NCBI RefSeq assembly: GCF_004923315.1
Contig: NZ_CP039650.1
Span: forward strand, 1,377,501-1,441,500
Source of the DNA: Azospirillum sp. TSA2s
Lineage (GTDB): Bacteria; Pseudomonadota; Alphaproteobacteria; Azospirillales; Azospirillaceae
Reading direction: 5' to 3'
Length of the DNA: 64,000 bases
The translations under genes and the position numbers were made by a program. Positions within the stretch are counted from its first letter, which is position 1; the number at the start of each line of letters is the position of its first letter. Shown here piece after piece: positions 53,494-63,521 of the stretch. Under the pieces are notes generated by a model that was not told where the DNA came from, ran no database searches, and worked only from the letters and a program-made list of their open reading frames with translations.

Positions 53494-53715
53494 ATGATCG
53501 GGAATGACGGGAAGCCGGTGTCCAAGGAGGAGGTGCGCAAGCACATCGCCGCCTACAACGGCCAGTCGCGCGGCTCCAAGGAATTCGCGGCGATCCCGCG
53601 GGCGCTGGTGACCATCCTCGACGGGCTGAAGCCGGGCAAGACCGGCTACGTCAAATGCCTGGACGGGCAGGTGCAGCTGTCGCGCCGCAAGGACAACAGC
53701 GTTTCGGCGGGCTGA
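53494..53715 (+). CDS. Small basic hypothetical protein
   Basis: 73 residues from the ATG at 53494 (MIGNDGKPVSKEEVRKHIAA). It is hydrophilic and basic, with YNGQSRGSKEF and GYVKCLDGQVQLSRRKD. No known domain. Follows the kinase gene by 53 bases and ends at a hairpin, so may be co-transcribed with it. Confidence 0.6.
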   Translation: MIGNDGKPVSKEEVRKHIAAYNGQSRGSKEFAAIPRALVTILDGLKPGKTGYVKCLDGQVQLSRRKDNSVSAG

Positions 53716-53725
53716 CAAAAGAAAA

Positions 53726-53756
53726 GCGCCCTTCCCCGAGGCTGGGGAAGGGCGCC
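53726..53756. terminator. Bidirectional terminator
   Basis: GCGCCCTTCCCC and GGGGAAGGGCGC flank GAGGCT, with AAAA upstream. It lies between the small basic protein gene and actP. Confidence 0.8.
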
Positions 53757-53777
53757 CTTCATTGGACCGTCAGGCCG

Positions 53778-55460
53778 TCAGTGCTTGGCCGCGGCGGCGG
53801 CACCGATGCCGGTCTGGGAGCGGACGAACTGGTCCTCGAAAGCCTCGCGCTCGGCACGGGCGGACGCGCTGCTGTCCAGCTTCGACACGATGATGGTGAC
53901 GAGGAAGGCCAGCGTCATCGAGAACAGGGCCGGCTGCTCGTAGGGGAAGATCGGCGCCGGGTTGTTCAGCACCACGACCCACACGGCGTTCGACAGGATC
54001 ACCAGCGTGACCGCGGAGATCAGGCCGGCGATGCCGCCCGCCAGCGCGCCGCGGGTGGTCAGGCCCTTCCAGTACATCGACAGGATCAGCACCGGGAAGT
54101 TCACCGACGCCGCGACGCCGAAGGTCAGGCCGACCAGGAAGGCGACGTTCTGCTTTTCGAAGGCGATGCCCAGCACCACGGCCAGCACGCCCAGCACCAG
54201 CGACGCGATCTTGGACACGCGCATCTCCTCGCGCTCCGTCGCCTCGCCCTTGCGGATGACGCGGGCATAGAGGTCGTGGGCGATGGCCGAGGCGCCGGCC
54301 AGCGCCAGACCCGACACCACCGCCAGGATGGTGGCGAAGGCGACCGCCGACAGGAAGCCCAGGAACAGGTCGCCGCCCAGCGCCTTGGCCAGATGCATCA
54401 CCGGCATGTTGCCGCCGCCGATCAGCTTGCCGCCGACCTTGCCGCCTTCGAAGAACTGCGGGTCGGTGCCGACGATGGTGATCGCCGCCATGCCGAGAAC
54501 GCAGACGATCAGGAAGAAGAAGCCGATGAAGCCCGAGGCGTAGAAGACCGACTTGCGGGCCTCGCGCGCGTTGGGGACGGTGAAGAAGCGCATCATGATG
54601 TGCGGCAGGGCGGCCGTGCCGAACAGCAGGCCCAGCGACAGCGACACCGCCGACACCGGGTCGGCCAGCAGCGTGCCCGGCCCCATGATCTTCACGCCGT
54701 CCTTGTGCGCGGCGATGGCGCTCTTGGCGATGGCCTCCAGGCTGAAGCCGAAGCGCGACAGCGCCAGGAAGGCCAGCAGAATGCCGCCGCCCAGCAGCAG
54801 CACCGCCTTGATGATCTGCACCCAGGTGGTGGCGATCATGCCGCCGAAGGTGACGTAGACCACCATCAGCACGCCGACCACGATGACCGCGATGTTGTAG
54901 TCCAGCCCGAACAACAGCTTGATCAGCTGGCCGGCGCCGACCATCTGGACGATCAGGTAGAAGCACACCACCGTCAGCGAGCCGATGGCGGCGAAGGTGC
55001 GGATCTTGCCCTGGTCCAGCCGATATGAGGCGATGTCGGCGAAGGTGAAGTGGCCGAGGTTGCGCAGCCGCTCCGCCAGCAGGAACAGGATGATCGGCCA
55101 GCCGACGAAGAAGCTGATGGTGTAGACGAAGCCGTCATAGCCCTTGGCGAACACCAGGCTCGACAGGCCCAGCAGCGTCGCGGCCGACATATAGTCGCCG
55201 GCGATGGCCAGACCGTTCTGGAACCCGGTGATGCCGCCGCCCGCGGTGTAGAAGTCCGACGTGGAGCGGGTGCGGCTGGCCGCCCAGTAGGTGATGCCCA
55301 GCGTCATCAGCACGAAGGCGATGAACATGCCGATGGCCGACAGGTTGATCGGCTGCTTTTCCAGCTGCCCGACATCGCCGGCGGCCAGCGCCGGCACGGC
55401 GGACAGGGTGGCGAACAGGGTGGCGGCAGCCGCCGTGAGGAGGATTCGGCGGGCGGTCAT
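53778..55460 (-). CDS. actP: Cation/acetate symporter ActP
   Basis: 560 residues of the SSS (SLC5) transporter family with about 13 membrane helices; signal-like start [20 protein letters not shown]. ActP markers are [56 protein letters not shown] and [19 protein letters not shown]. Imports acetate and other short carboxylates with Na+ or H+. Overlaps yjcH by ATGA. Confidence 0.96.
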   Translation of the reverse strand: MTARRILLTAAAATLFATLSAVPALAAGDVGQLEKQPINLSAIGMFIAFVLMTLGITYWAASRTRSTSDFYTAGGGITGFQNGLAIAGDYMSAATLLGLSSLVFAKGYDGFVYTISFFVGWPIILFLLAERLRNLGHFTFADIASYRLDQGKIRTFAAIGSLTVVCFYLIVQMVGAGQLIKLLFGLDYNIAVIVVGVLMVVYVTFGGMIATTWVQIIKAVLLLGGGILLAFLALSRFGFSLEAIAKSAIAAHKDGVKIMGPGTLLADPVSAVSLSLGLLFGTAALPHIMMRFFTVPNAREARKSVFYASGFIGFFFLIVCVLGMAAITIVGTDPQFFEGGKVGGKLIGGGNMPVMHLAKALGGDLFLGFLSAVAFATILAVVSGLALAGASAIAHDLYARVIRKGEATEREEMRVSKIASLVLGVLAVVLGIAFEKQNVAFLVGLTFGVAASVNFPVLILSMYWKGLTTRGALAGGIAGLISAVTLVILSNAVWVVVLNNPAPIFPYEQPALFSMTLAFLVTIIVSKLDSSASARAEREAFEDQFVRSQTGIGAAAAAKH

Positions 55461-55780
55461 TGCAGCGTCTCCCGCGTGATCTCGTCGGTCAGGTCCTGAA
55501 AACGGCCGTTGGCGAAGTGGGAGTAGACGCCGGTCAGCAGCCAGGACAGGATGATGATCCCCGCCCCGATGGGAAAGCCGACGCTGAGCGACGACTCGTC
55601 GGAGATCGGCTTGTGCAGCAGGTCCGGCGCGAAGGCGACCACCATCATGAAGCTGTAATAGCCGACCAGCACGACGGCCGACAGGACCAGGGCCAGCCGG
55701 CTGCGCTGGCGGACCAGCTCGTGGAATTTGGGGTTCCGGCGAACCCTCTCGTAAACGGGATTGTTGGCGGGGGAGTGCAT
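55457..55780 (-). CDS. yjcH: DUF485 membrane protein (YjcH)
   Basis: 107 residues from the ATG at 55780. Two membrane segments ([19 protein letters not shown] and [20 protein letters not shown]). DUF485 proteins always accompany ActP and probably help it. Forms an operon with actP (4-base overlap). The next gene upstream reads away, so their promoters share 55781-55960. Confidence 0.93.
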   Translation of the reverse strand: MHSPANNPVYERVRRNPKFHELVRQRSRLALVLSAVVLVGYYSFMMVVAFAPDLLHKPISDESSLSVGFPIGAGIIILSWLLTGVYSHFANGRFQDLTDEITRETLQ

Positions 55781-55960
55781 GTTTCCTCCAGACGCTGGAC
55801 GTCCTTGTGGTGCCCGACCCAAATTGATGGGATTCGGCTTATGGCTTTTCGGCTAACAAAACACTGTTTCGCAAATTTCCCGGAAATATGACGAATTGTT
55901 TCAGCGCAATTCAGGTAACAATCCCACCGATTCGCATTGAGGCGCGGCGGCGAAGCTGGG

Positions 55961-58801
55961 ATGATGGCGGCAACTCCCCAATTCCCGCATCCTGCCGTCC
56001 CCGTCCGGAAAATGATCCGCTCGCCCCTGTTCCTCCGGCTGTTCTCGGCGATCCTGATCTCGCTCGGGCTGTTCTCCGCCGCGGCCTATGTCTTCTCGGT
56101 CCCGTTCATCGAGGAGAAGGCCTACGAGATCGAACGCGACGCCAGCCGCACCATCCTCGACAACGTGTTCGAACTGGTCAGCCGCATCCGCGTCGGGCTG
56201 GAGGAACAGCGGACGTCGACGGTGGAGTCGTACAAGACCCGCCTGCGCGATGTGCTGGAACTGGCGGTCGGCTATATCGAGCATGTCTATGCCCGCGCCG
56301 ACCGTGGCGAGATCACAATGGAGGAGGCCCGGCGCGAGGCGATGGAGGGGCTGCACGCCTTCCGCTACGGCAACGGCGACTATGTCTGGGCCATCGGCTA
56401 CGACTCGGTGATCCTGTCCCACCCGTCGCCCGATTATGAGGGACGGAAGTCCGACGATTTGCGCGACAATCTGGGCCGCCACATCCTGCCCACCATCGTC
56501 GCCACCGCCAAGCGCGAGGGGGAGGGGTTCCAAACCTATCCGTGGTGGCGGCCCAACGGTGACGAGCGGGCGCCGAAGCTCAGCTTCTTCAAGGATCTGT
56601 CGAAGCGCGGCATCATCGTCGGCACCGGCGCCTATCTGGCCGACGTCGATGCCGAGGTGGAGCGGCGCAAGGCCGAGGCCATCGAGGACCTGCGGCAGGC
56701 CCTGCGCAAGCTGCGCATCGCCCGCACCGGCTATCTCTACATCTTCGATTCGGCGAACCGGATGATCATCCACCCGAATTCGAACATCGAGGGCACGGCC
56801 TTCGGCGACCGCCTGAATTCGGCCACCGGGCGCCCGATCGCCGAGGATCTGAAGGTTGCCGCGGCCAAGGGGGAGCCGCTGACCTACCTGTGGGACAAGC
56901 CCGACGATCCCGGCAACTACGCCTACGAGAAGATCAGCTGGGTCCGGCATTTCGAGGGCTTCGACTGGTACATCGCCTCGTCGGTCTATGTGGACGAGCT
57001 GCGGCGGTCGTCGGTGGTGCTGGGCAACCGCATCCTCGCCATCGGCATGGCGCTGATGGCGGCGGGCAGTCTGCTGGGCTACATCGCGGTCGGTCGGCTG
57101 GTCCGGCCGCTGCGCCGTCTGGCCGACACCGCGGCGCAGGTGCGCGCCGGCGATCTCGACGCCCAGAGCGGCATCCGCCGCGGCGACGAGATCGGGCTGC
57201 TGGGAACCGCCTTCGACGGCATGGTCCGGCAGCTGCGCGATACCGTCGCCACGCTGGACAGCCGGGTGCGCGACCGCACCGCCGCGCTGGCGGAGGCGGA
57301 AACCCGGCAGCGCGTGATCCTGGACGCCATTCCCGCCTGCATCGCCGGGTTGGACCGCGACGGCCGGCTGACCTTCGCCAACCTGCGCTGGGCCGAACTG
57401 GTCGGGCGCGACAAGGCCGAGGTGATCGGCCGCGACCTTGCCGCCGTGGTCGGCCGGCGCGCCATGGCGGCGCTCGGTTCCCATCTCGACCGCTGCCTGT
57501 CGGGGAACGTGGTGACCTTCGAATATGCCTTCCCGCGCGACGGCCGCGACATGGTGACCAAGACGACGCTGATCCCGCATCGCGGCGAGGGCGGACTGGA
57601 GGAGGGCGCCGTCACCGGCCTGTTCGTCCTGACGCTGGACATCACCGACGAGAAGCAGACCGAACGCCAGCTGGTGGAGGCGCAACGGCTGAAGGCGGTC
57701 GGGCAGCTGTCGGGCGGGCTGGCGCACGACTTCAACAACCTGCTGTCGATCATCATCGGCAACCTGTCGGCGGCGCGCGACCGCTACGCTTCGGTGGAGG
57801 GGTTGGACGCCTATCTGGAGCCGGCCCAGCGCGCCGGCCGCCGCGGCGCCGACATCACCGCCCGGCTGCTTGCCTTCTCGCGCCAGCAGCCGTTGAAGCC
57901 GGAACCGATCGAGCTGTGCGGCCTGCTGCGCGACATGGCGGTGCTGCTGCGCCGATCCTTCCCCAGCTCCATCGCCATCGGCGTGCCGGAGGAGGGGCGG
58001 GAATGCTGGACCATCGCCGACCAGACCCAGTTGGAAAACGCGCTGGTCAACCTCGCCATCAACGCGCGGGACGCCATGGCGAACGGCGGGCGGCTCGACA
58101 TCGCGGTGGGCATCCGCAAGCTGGAGGGCGACCAGTCCTTCGACGAGCCGGTCCGGCCCGACGATTATCTGGAAATCCGCGTCAGCGACACTGGCACCGG
58201 CTTCACGCCGGAGGCGCTGGCCCGCGCGGTGGAGCCCTTCTTCACGACGAAGGCCTTGGGGTCGGGGCTGGGTCTGTCGATGGTCTACGGCTTCGTCAAG
58301 CAGTCGCGCGGCTATCTGCGCATCGACAGCCGGCCGGGGGAGGGGACCGCCGTCACCCTGCTGCTGCCGCGTGCCGAGCCGGTGCCCCGGTTGCAGGAGG
58401 CCGATCCGGCTTCGGCCGAACCGCAGCCCGGCGGCTGGTCCGGCCAACTGGCGCTGGTGGCGGAGGACAATGACGACGTGCGGCAGGTGATGCGCCAGCA
58501 GTTGGTGGATCTCGGCTTCTCGGTGGTGGAGGTGGCCAGCGGCGACGAGGCGGCGGAGCTGGTGGAGCAGATCGACGGGCTGTCGCTGCTGGTCTCCGAC
58601 ATCGTCATGCCCGGTCTGTCGGGGGTGGAGCTGGCGCGGCGCGTCCGGCTGCTGCGGCCGGCGATGCGGGTGGTTCTGGTCAGCGGGTTCGCCGTCGAGT
58701 ATGGCGACGTCCCCGCCGATGCGGTCATACTGCGCAAGCCATGGGACAAGCGGGACCTGGTGGCGGCCATCGGCCACGCCGCCGAACCCGCGCCGGCCTG
58801 A
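55961..58801 (+). CDS. Hybrid sensor histidine kinase with Cache domain
   Basis: 946 residues from the ATG at 55961; a TTG at 55937 is possible. Order: membrane helix (LFLRLFSAILISLGLFSAAA), periplasmic dCache/sCache with repeated NGDYVWAIGYDSVILSHPSP and TGYLYIFDSANRMIIHPNS, second helix, HAMP (RRLADTAAQVRAGDLDAQSG), PAS, kinase core with H589 in LSGGLAHDFNNLL, then a C-terminal receiver with D880 in LLVSDIVMPGLSG. Cache domains bind small organic acids. Its position next to actP suggests carboxylate sensing; this is inference. A response regulator gene follows. Confidence 0.93.
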   Translation: MMAATPQFPHPAVPVRKMIRSPLFLRLFSAILISLGLFSAAAYVFSVPFIEEKAYEIERDASRTILDNVFELVSRIRVGLEEQRTSTVESYKTRLRDVLELAVGYIEHVYARADRGEITMEEARREAMEGLHAFRYGNGDYVWAIGYDSVILSHPSPDYEGRKSDDLRDNLGRHILPTIVATAKREGEGFQTYPWWRPNGDERAPKLSFFKDLSKRGIIVGTGAYLADVDAEVERRKAEAIEDLRQALRKLRIARTGYLYIFDSANRMIIHPNSNIEGTAFGDRLNSATGRPIAEDLKVAAAKGEPLTYLWDKPDDPGNYAYEKISWVRHFEGFDWYIASSVYVDELRRSSVVLGNRILAIGMALMAAGSLLGYIAVGRLVRPLRRLADTAAQVRAGDLDAQSGIRRGDEIGLLGTAFDGMVRQLRDTVATLDSRVRDRTAALAEAETRQRVILDAIPACIAGLDRDGRLTFANLRWAELVGRDKAEVIGRDLAAVVGRRAMAALGSHLDRCLSGNVVTFEYAFPRDGRDMVTKTTLIPHRGEGGLEEGAVTGLFVLTLDITDEKQTERQLVEAQRLKAVGQLSGGLAHDFNNLLSIIIGNLSAARDRYASVEGLDAYLEPAQRAGRRGADITARLLAFSRQQPLKPEPIELCGLLRDMAVLLRRSFPSSIAIGVPEEGRECWTIADQTQLENALVNLAINARDAMANGGRLDIAVGIRKLEGDQSFDEPVRPDDYLEIRVSDTGTGFTPEALARAVEPFFTTKALGSGLGLSMVYGFVKQSRGYLRIDSRPGEGTAVTLLLPRAEPVPRLQEADPASAEPQPGGWSGQLALVAEDNDDVRQVMRQQLVDLGFSVVEVASGDEAAELVEQIDGLSLLVSDIVMPGLSGVELARRVRLLRPAMRVVLVSGFAVEYGDVPADAVILRKPWDKRDLVAAIGHAAEPAPA

Positions 58802-58816
58802 TATGATCGGGCCCAG

Positions 58817-58857
58817 AGAACGCACCTGATAGAACGCACCTGATAGAACGCACCTGA
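58817..58857. repeat. Three tandem copies of a 14-bp unit
   Basis: AGAACGCACCTGAT repeated 2.9 times between the hybrid kinase and its regulator. The unit is not part of a coding frame. Confidence 0.85.
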
Positions 58858-58894
58858 AAAAATGCAGGGCGACGAGTGCCGAGGGGAAACGCGC

Positions 58895-59617
58895 GTGGGA
58901 CAGAAGAAGCGCATCTATGTGGTCGAGGACGAAGCCGACATCCGCCGGCTGGTGACGGAGGTTCTGGAGGGCTACGGCTATGACGTGTCCTGCTGGGCCA
59001 GCGGGCGGGAGGCGCGGGCGGCGATCCAGCGACAGGCCCCCGACCTGTGCCTGGTGGATCTCGGCCTGCCGGACATGGACGGGCTGACCCTGGTGCGCGA
59101 GCTGTGGGAGGATGTGCGGTTCGGCGTCATCATCCTGTCCGGGCGCGGCGGCACCTCCGACCGCGTGCTGGGGCTGGAGCTGGGGGCCGACGATTATATC
59201 GTGAAGCCGTTCGAGTCGCGGGAACTGGTCGCCCGCGTCAACAGCGCCATCCGCCGCCGCGAACAGCTGTCCAGCGCCGCCACCCCGGCCGAGACCGCGC
59301 GGGCGCGCTTCGGCCCCTGGGTGTTCGATCTGGGCAACCTGACGCTGACCGCCGACGATGGCCGTCAGGAAAGCCTGACGGCGGCGGAGGCCTCGCTTCT
59401 GCTGATGCTGCTGAAGGCGCCCAAGCGCGTGCTGTCGCGCGAGCATCTGCAGGGACCGGATCAGGACCGCGACGACTTTCCCTATGACCGCAGCATCGAC
59501 GTCCGCATTTCGCGCATCCGCAAGAAGATCGAGGAGGACCCGCGCGCGCCGCGGCTGATCAAGACCGTCTACGGCGCCGGGTACCTGTTCGCGGGAGACG
59601 TGACGTGGTTGCGGTGA
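58895..59617 (+). CDS. OmpR-family response regulator
   Basis: 240 residues from a GTG at 58895, preceded by GAGGGGA; an ATG at 58862 lacks a good ribosome site. Receiver domain: acidic EDEAD, D55 in LVDLGLPDMDG, Ser in ILSGRGG, Lys in YIVKPF. Winged helix: LTAAEASLLLMLLKAPKRVL, DVRISRIRKKIEEDPRAPRL, KTVYGAGYLF. Probably partner of the kinase just upstream, although separated by a tandem repeat. An acetate- or fatty-acid-type regulon is a possibility from the neighbours. Confidence 0.93.
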   Translation: MGQKKRIYVVEDEADIRRLVTEVLEGYGYDVSCWASGREARAAIQRQAPDLCLVDLGLPDMDGLTLVRELWEDVRFGVIILSGRGGTSDRVLGLELGADDYIVKPFESRELVARVNSAIRRREQLSSAATPAETARARFGPWVFDLGNLTLTADDGRQESLTAAEASLLLMLLKAPKRVLSREHLQGPDQDRDDFPYDRSIDVRISRIRKKIEEDPRAPRLIKTVYGAGYLFAGDVTWLR

Positions 59618-59771
59618 CGGGGCACCCCCTCGCGCCGCCGTGAAACAACGCCAATAACAATTGGTCATAATCCTGAGAAAGTTGCGCAAAGCTGATCTGG
59701 TAGAGGCTGTTTCCAACACCGCCGCGCCCAATGTCGGCGCGCAACAAAGAACCCCTGGGGAGAACGGTCCG

Positions 59772-61436
59772 ATGAGTGAAACTGCCGCCGCGGCGAATCA
59801 AAGCGTCGATGTCCGCGTCAATCCGTACGAGCGCGATCTCGACCGCAACGCCGCCAATTTCGTTGCCCTGACGCCGCTGACCTTCCTGGAGCGCGCCGCC
59901 GCCGTGTGGCCCGACCGGCTGGCCGTCGTCCACGGCCCGGTCCGCCGGACCTGGGCGGAGACCTTCGGCCGCGTGCGCCGTCTGGCCGCGGCGCTGGCGA
60001 ATGTGGGGATCGGCACCGGCGACACCGTCGCCATGCTGGCCGCCAACACGCCGGAACTGTTTGAGGCGCATTTCGGCGTGCCGCTGGCCGGCGCCGTGCT
60101 GAACGCCATCAACACCCGCCTGGACGCCGAGGCCATCGCCTTCATCCTGAAGCATGGCGAGGCGAAGATCCTGATCGTCGACCGCGAGTTCTCCGGCGTC
60201 GCCAAGAAGGCGCTGGCCCTGCTGGACTCGCCGATCCCGGTGGTGGACATCGACGACCCGACCTACACCGGCGGCGAGCTGATCGGCGACCGCGATTACG
60301 AGGCCTTCATCAGCGACGTCGGTGCCGAACATGCGTGGAGCCTGCCGGCCGACGAATGGCAGGCCATCGCGCTGAACTACACCTCCGGCACCACCGGCAA
60401 CCCGAAGGGCGTCGTCTATCACCACCGCGGCGCCTATCTGAACGCGGTGTCGAACGCGCTGTCCTGGAACATGGGCGACGCGCCCGTGTATCTGTGGACG
60501 CTGCCGATGTTCCACTGCAACGGCTGGTGCTTCCCCTGGACCATCGCGGTCACCGCCGGCACCGCCGTCTGCCTGCGTCAGGTCCGTCCCGACGCCGTGC
60601 TGAACCTGATCCGCGACGAGAAGGTGACCAACTTCTGCGGCGCGCCGATCGTTCTGAACATGCTGAACAACGCGCCGGCCGAGCTGAAGCAGGGCATCGA
60701 GCAGAAGGTGAAGGTGATGGTCGCCGGCGCCGCCCCGCCCGCCGCCGTCATCGCCGGCATGGAGCGCATGGGCTGGGAAGTCACCCATGTCTACGGCCTG
60801 ACCGAATGCTACGGCCCGACCGTGGTCTGCGTCTGGCACGACCGCTGGGACGGCCTGTCGCTGGATGAGAAGGCGGCGATCAAGGCCCGCCAGGGCGTGC
60901 GCGGCCCGATGCTGGAGGCGGTGATCGTCGCCGATCCCTTCACGCTGGAGCCGATGCCGATGGACGGCCGCAGCATGGGCGAGATCATGATGCGCGGCAA
61001 CAACGTCATGAAGGGCTACCTGAAGAACCCCAAGGCGACGGAAGAGGCCTTCGCCGGCGGCTGGTTCCACACCGGCGACCTCGCCGTCTGGCACGAGGAC
61101 GGGTACGTCGAGATCAAGGACCGCTCGAAGGACATCATCATCTCCGGCGGCGAGAACATCTCGTCGATCGAGGTGGAGGATGTCCTCTACAAGCATCCCG
61201 AGGTGCTGGAGGCGGCCGTCGTCGCCCGCCATGACGAGAAGTGGGGCGAGACGCCCTGTGCCTTCGTCACCCTGAAGGACGGCGCCACCGCGACCGAGGC
61301 CGACATCATCGCCTTCTGCCGGTCGCACATGGCCCACTTCAAGTGCCCGCGCACGGTGGTGTTCGGCCCGCTGCCGAAGACCTCGACCGGCAAGATCCAG
61401 AAATACGTCCTGCGCAAGCAGACCGAGGGGCTGTAA
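59772..61436 (+). CDS. Acyl-CoA synthetase (AMP-forming)
   Basis: 554 residues from the ATG at 59772. ANL-family motifs: NYTSGTTGNPKGVVYHHRG (P-loop, A3), VYGLTECYGPT, WFHTGDLAVW (A7), DRSKDIIISGGENIS (A8) and the catalytic lysine in TSTGKIQKYVLRK (A10). Activates a fatty or other acid to acyl-CoA using ATP. Close to medium-chain acyl-CoA ligases. Followed by etfB-etfA and an acyl-CoA dehydrogenase gene, a beta-oxidation context. Confidence 0.94.
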   Translation: MSETAAAANQSVDVRVNPYERDLDRNAANFVALTPLTFLERAAAVWPDRLAVVHGPVRRTWAETFGRVRRLAAALANVGIGTGDTVAMLAANTPELFEAHFGVPLAGAVLNAINTRLDAEAIAFILKHGEAKILIVDREFSGVAKKALALLDSPIPVVDIDDPTYTGGELIGDRDYEAFISDVGAEHAWSLPADEWQAIALNYTSGTTGNPKGVVYHHRGAYLNAVSNALSWNMGDAPVYLWTLPMFHCNGWCFPWTIAVTAGTAVCLRQVRPDAVLNLIRDEKVTNFCGAPIVLNMLNNAPAELKQGIEQKVKVMVAGAAPPAAVIAGMERMGWEVTHVYGLTECYGPTVVCVWHDRWDGLSLDEKAAIKARQGVRGPMLEAVIVADPFTLEPMPMDGRSMGEIMMRGNNVMKGYLKNPKATEEAFAGGWFHTGDLAVWHEDGYVEIKDRSKDIIISGGENISSIEVEDVLYKHPEVLEAAVVARHDEKWGETPCAFVTLKDGATATEADIIAFCRSHMAHFKCPRTVVFGPLPKTSTGKIQKYVLRKQTEGL

Positions 61437-61450
61437 CAGCCTAAGCCGCT

Positions 61451-61567
61451 ACCCCCACCCTAACCCTCCCCCGCTGGGCGGGGGAGGGGACTGCCGCCGT
61501 CCTTTGCGATGTCTCTGCAAGCATCCGCCCCCTCCCCCGCCCAGCGGGGGAGGGTCGGGGTGGGGGC
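61451..61567. repeat. GC-rich palindromic intergenic repeat, copy B
   Basis: ACCCCCACCCTAACCCTCCC on one side and CAGCGGGGGAGGGTCGGGGT on the other, joined by a GC-rich middle. Sits between the acyl-CoA synthetase gene and etfB. Confidence 0.85.
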
Positions 61568-61616
61568 AAGTCCCCCCCATGCCCACACGCTGCCCAATCC
61601 TTAGGGGACCCGCGCC

Positions 61617-62366
61617 ATGAAGATCCTCTGCGCCGTGAAGCGCGTCGTCGATTACAACGTCAAGATCCGGGTGAAGACCGACCAGTCCGGCGTCGAGACA
61701 TCCAACGTGAAATTCTCGATGAACCCCTTCGACGAGATCGCCGTCGAAGAGGCGGTGCGGTGCAAGGAAGCCGGTGCGGCGACTGAGATCGTCGTGGTCT
61801 CCGTCGGCCCGGCCCAGGCCCAGGAGACCCTGCGCACCGCTCTCGCCATGGGGGCGGACCGCGCCATCCTGGTCCAGACCGACGTGGAGACCCAGCCGCT
61901 GGCCGTCGCCAAGGTGTTGAAGGCGCTGGTCGAGAAGGAAGCGCCGGGGATGGTGATCCTCGGCAAGCAGGCGATCGACGACGATTGCAACCAGACCGGC
62001 CAGATGCTGGCCGCGCTGCTGGGTTGGGGCCAGGGCACCTTCGCCTCGAAGGTGGTTGCCGGCGACGGCAAGGTCGCGGTGACCCGCGAGATCGACGGCG
62101 GGCTGGAGACGGTCGAGCTGAAGCTGCCGGCGGTGGTGACGGCCGACCTGCGTCTGAACGAGCCGCGCTATGCCTCGCTGCCCAACATCATGAAAGCGAA
62201 GAAGAAGCCACTGGAGACCGTCACGCCGGACGCTCTGGGCGTTGACGTGACGCCGCGGCTGACCACGGTGAAGGTGGCCGAGCCGGCCAAGCGTCAGGCC
62301 GGCATCAAGGTGCCGGACGTCGCCACGCTGGTCGACAAGCTGAAGAACGAGGCGCGGGTGATCTGA
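61617..62366 (+). CDS. etfB: Electron transfer flavoprotein subunit beta
   Basis: 249 residues starting [26 protein letters not shown]-binding and partner features include [57 protein letters not shown] and the C-terminal [15 protein letters not shown]. Pairs with EtfA to accept electrons from acyl-CoA dehydrogenase and pass them to ETF:quinone oxidoreductase. Confidence 0.97.
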   Translation: MKILCAVKRVVDYNVKIRVKTDQSGVETSNVKFSMNPFDEIAVEEAVRCKEAGAATEIVVVSVGPAQAQETLRTALAMGADRAILVQTDVETQPLAVAKVLKALVEKEAPGMVILGKQAIDDDCNQTGQMLAALLGWGQGTFASKVVAGDGKVAVTREIDGGLETVELKLPAVVTADLRLNEPRYASLPNIMKAKKKPLETVTPDALGVDVTPRLTTVKVAEPAKRQAGIKVPDVATLVDKLKNEARVI

Positions 62367-62380
62367 GCGCCGGCTCCGGT

Positions 62381-62515
62381 GCCCCCACCCTAACCCTCCC
62401 CCGCTTCGCAGGGGAGGGAACTGCCGCCGCTCTCCCGCATCAGCACTTTCCCCCTCCCCCACGTCGGACGGACCTTCGGTCCGCCGAGAGCGGGGGAGGG
62501 TCGGGGTGGGGGCAA
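62381..62515. repeat. GC-rich palindromic intergenic repeat, copy C
   Basis: Same outer arms as copies A and B (CCCCCACCCTAACCCTCCCC and GGGGGAGGGTCGGGGTGGGG) but with a different central loop including GTCGGACGGACCTTCGGTCC. It separates etfB from etfA; etfA starts 42 bases after it. Confidence 0.85.
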
Positions 62516-62557
62516 GTGTCCGCACTCGCCACCCCCCGCCCGACAGAGGAATCCGCC

Positions 62558-63484
62558 ATGCCCATCCTGATCCTCGCCGACCACGACAACGCCACCCTCA
62601 AGCCGGCCACCGCCCACGCGGTGACCGCCGCCGCCAAGCTCGGCGGCGACATCCACCTCCTGGTCGCCGGCCGCAACGCCGCCCCGGCCGCCGAGCAGGC
62701 CGCCAAGCTGGCCGGCGTCGCCAAGGTGCTGCTCGCCGACGCTGCCGCCTACGAGCACGCGCTGGCCGAACCGGTCGCGGCCCTGCTGGTCTCGCTGGCC
62801 CCCGGCTACAGCCATGTCCTCGCCGCCGCCACTTCAACCGGCAAGAATGTGCTGCCGCGCGTCGCCGCCTTGCTCGACGTGGCGATGATCTCCGACATCA
62901 CCGCCGTGGTCTCTTCGGATACGTTCGAGCGGCCGGTCTATGCAGGCAACGCCATCGCCACCGTGCAGTCGGCCGATCCGGTGAAGGTGATCACCGTCCG
63001 CACCACCGCCTTCGAGGCGGCGGCAGCCACCGGCAGCGCCCCGGTCGAGAGCGTCGCCGCCGTGGCCGATCCCGCCCTGTCGAGCTTCGTCTCGGCCGAG
63101 CTGTCGAAGTCGGAGCGTCCGGAGCTGACCTCCGCCCGCATCATCATCTCCGGCGGGCGTGGCATGCAGTCGGGCGACAACTTCCACCTGCTGGAGGCCA
63201 TCGCCGACAAGCTGGGCGCCGCCGTGGGCGCCTCGCGCGCCGCCGTTGATGCCGGCTTCGTGCCGAACGACTATCAGGTCGGCCAGACCGGCAAGATCGT
63301 GGCGCCGGAGCTGTACGTCGCCGTCGGCATCTCGGGCGCCATTCAGCACCTCGCCGGCATGAAGGACAGCAAGGTGATCGTCGCCATCAACAAGGACGAG
63401 GAGGCGCCGATCTTCCAAGTCGCCGATTACGGCCTTGTCGCCGACCTGTTCAAGGTGCTGCCGGAGCTGCAGCAGGCCGTCTGA
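62558..63484 (+). CDS. etfA: Electron transfer flavoprotein subunit alpha
   Basis: 308 residues from the ATG at 62558. C-terminal FAD motif [20 protein letters not shown] and [20 protein letters not shown], followed by [20 protein letters not shown] are diagnostic of EtfA. Works with etfB upstream. Confidence 0.97.
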   Translation: MPILILADHDNATLKPATAHAVTAAAKLGGDIHLLVAGRNAAPAAEQAAKLAGVAKVLLADAAAYEHALAEPVAALLVSLAPGYSHVLAAATSTGKNVLPRVAALLDVAMISDITAVVSSDTFERPVYAGNAIATVQSADPVKVITVRTTAFEAAAATGSAPVESVAAVADPALSSFVSAELSKSERPELTSARIIISGGRGMQSGDNFHLLEAIADKLGAAVGASRAAVDAGFVPNDYQVGQTGKIVAPELYVAVGISGAIQHLAGMKDSKVIVAINKDEEAPIFQVADYGLVADLFKVLPELQQAV

Positions 63485-63521
63485 TCCCGTTCATTTCCTC
63501 CGTTACCCGAAGAGGTCCCCC

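Noticed and set aside
55901-59731. 1276-codon minus-strand frame
   Set aside because: Antisense to the hybrid kinase and regulator; no domain and a His/Gln/Arg-rich shadow pattern.
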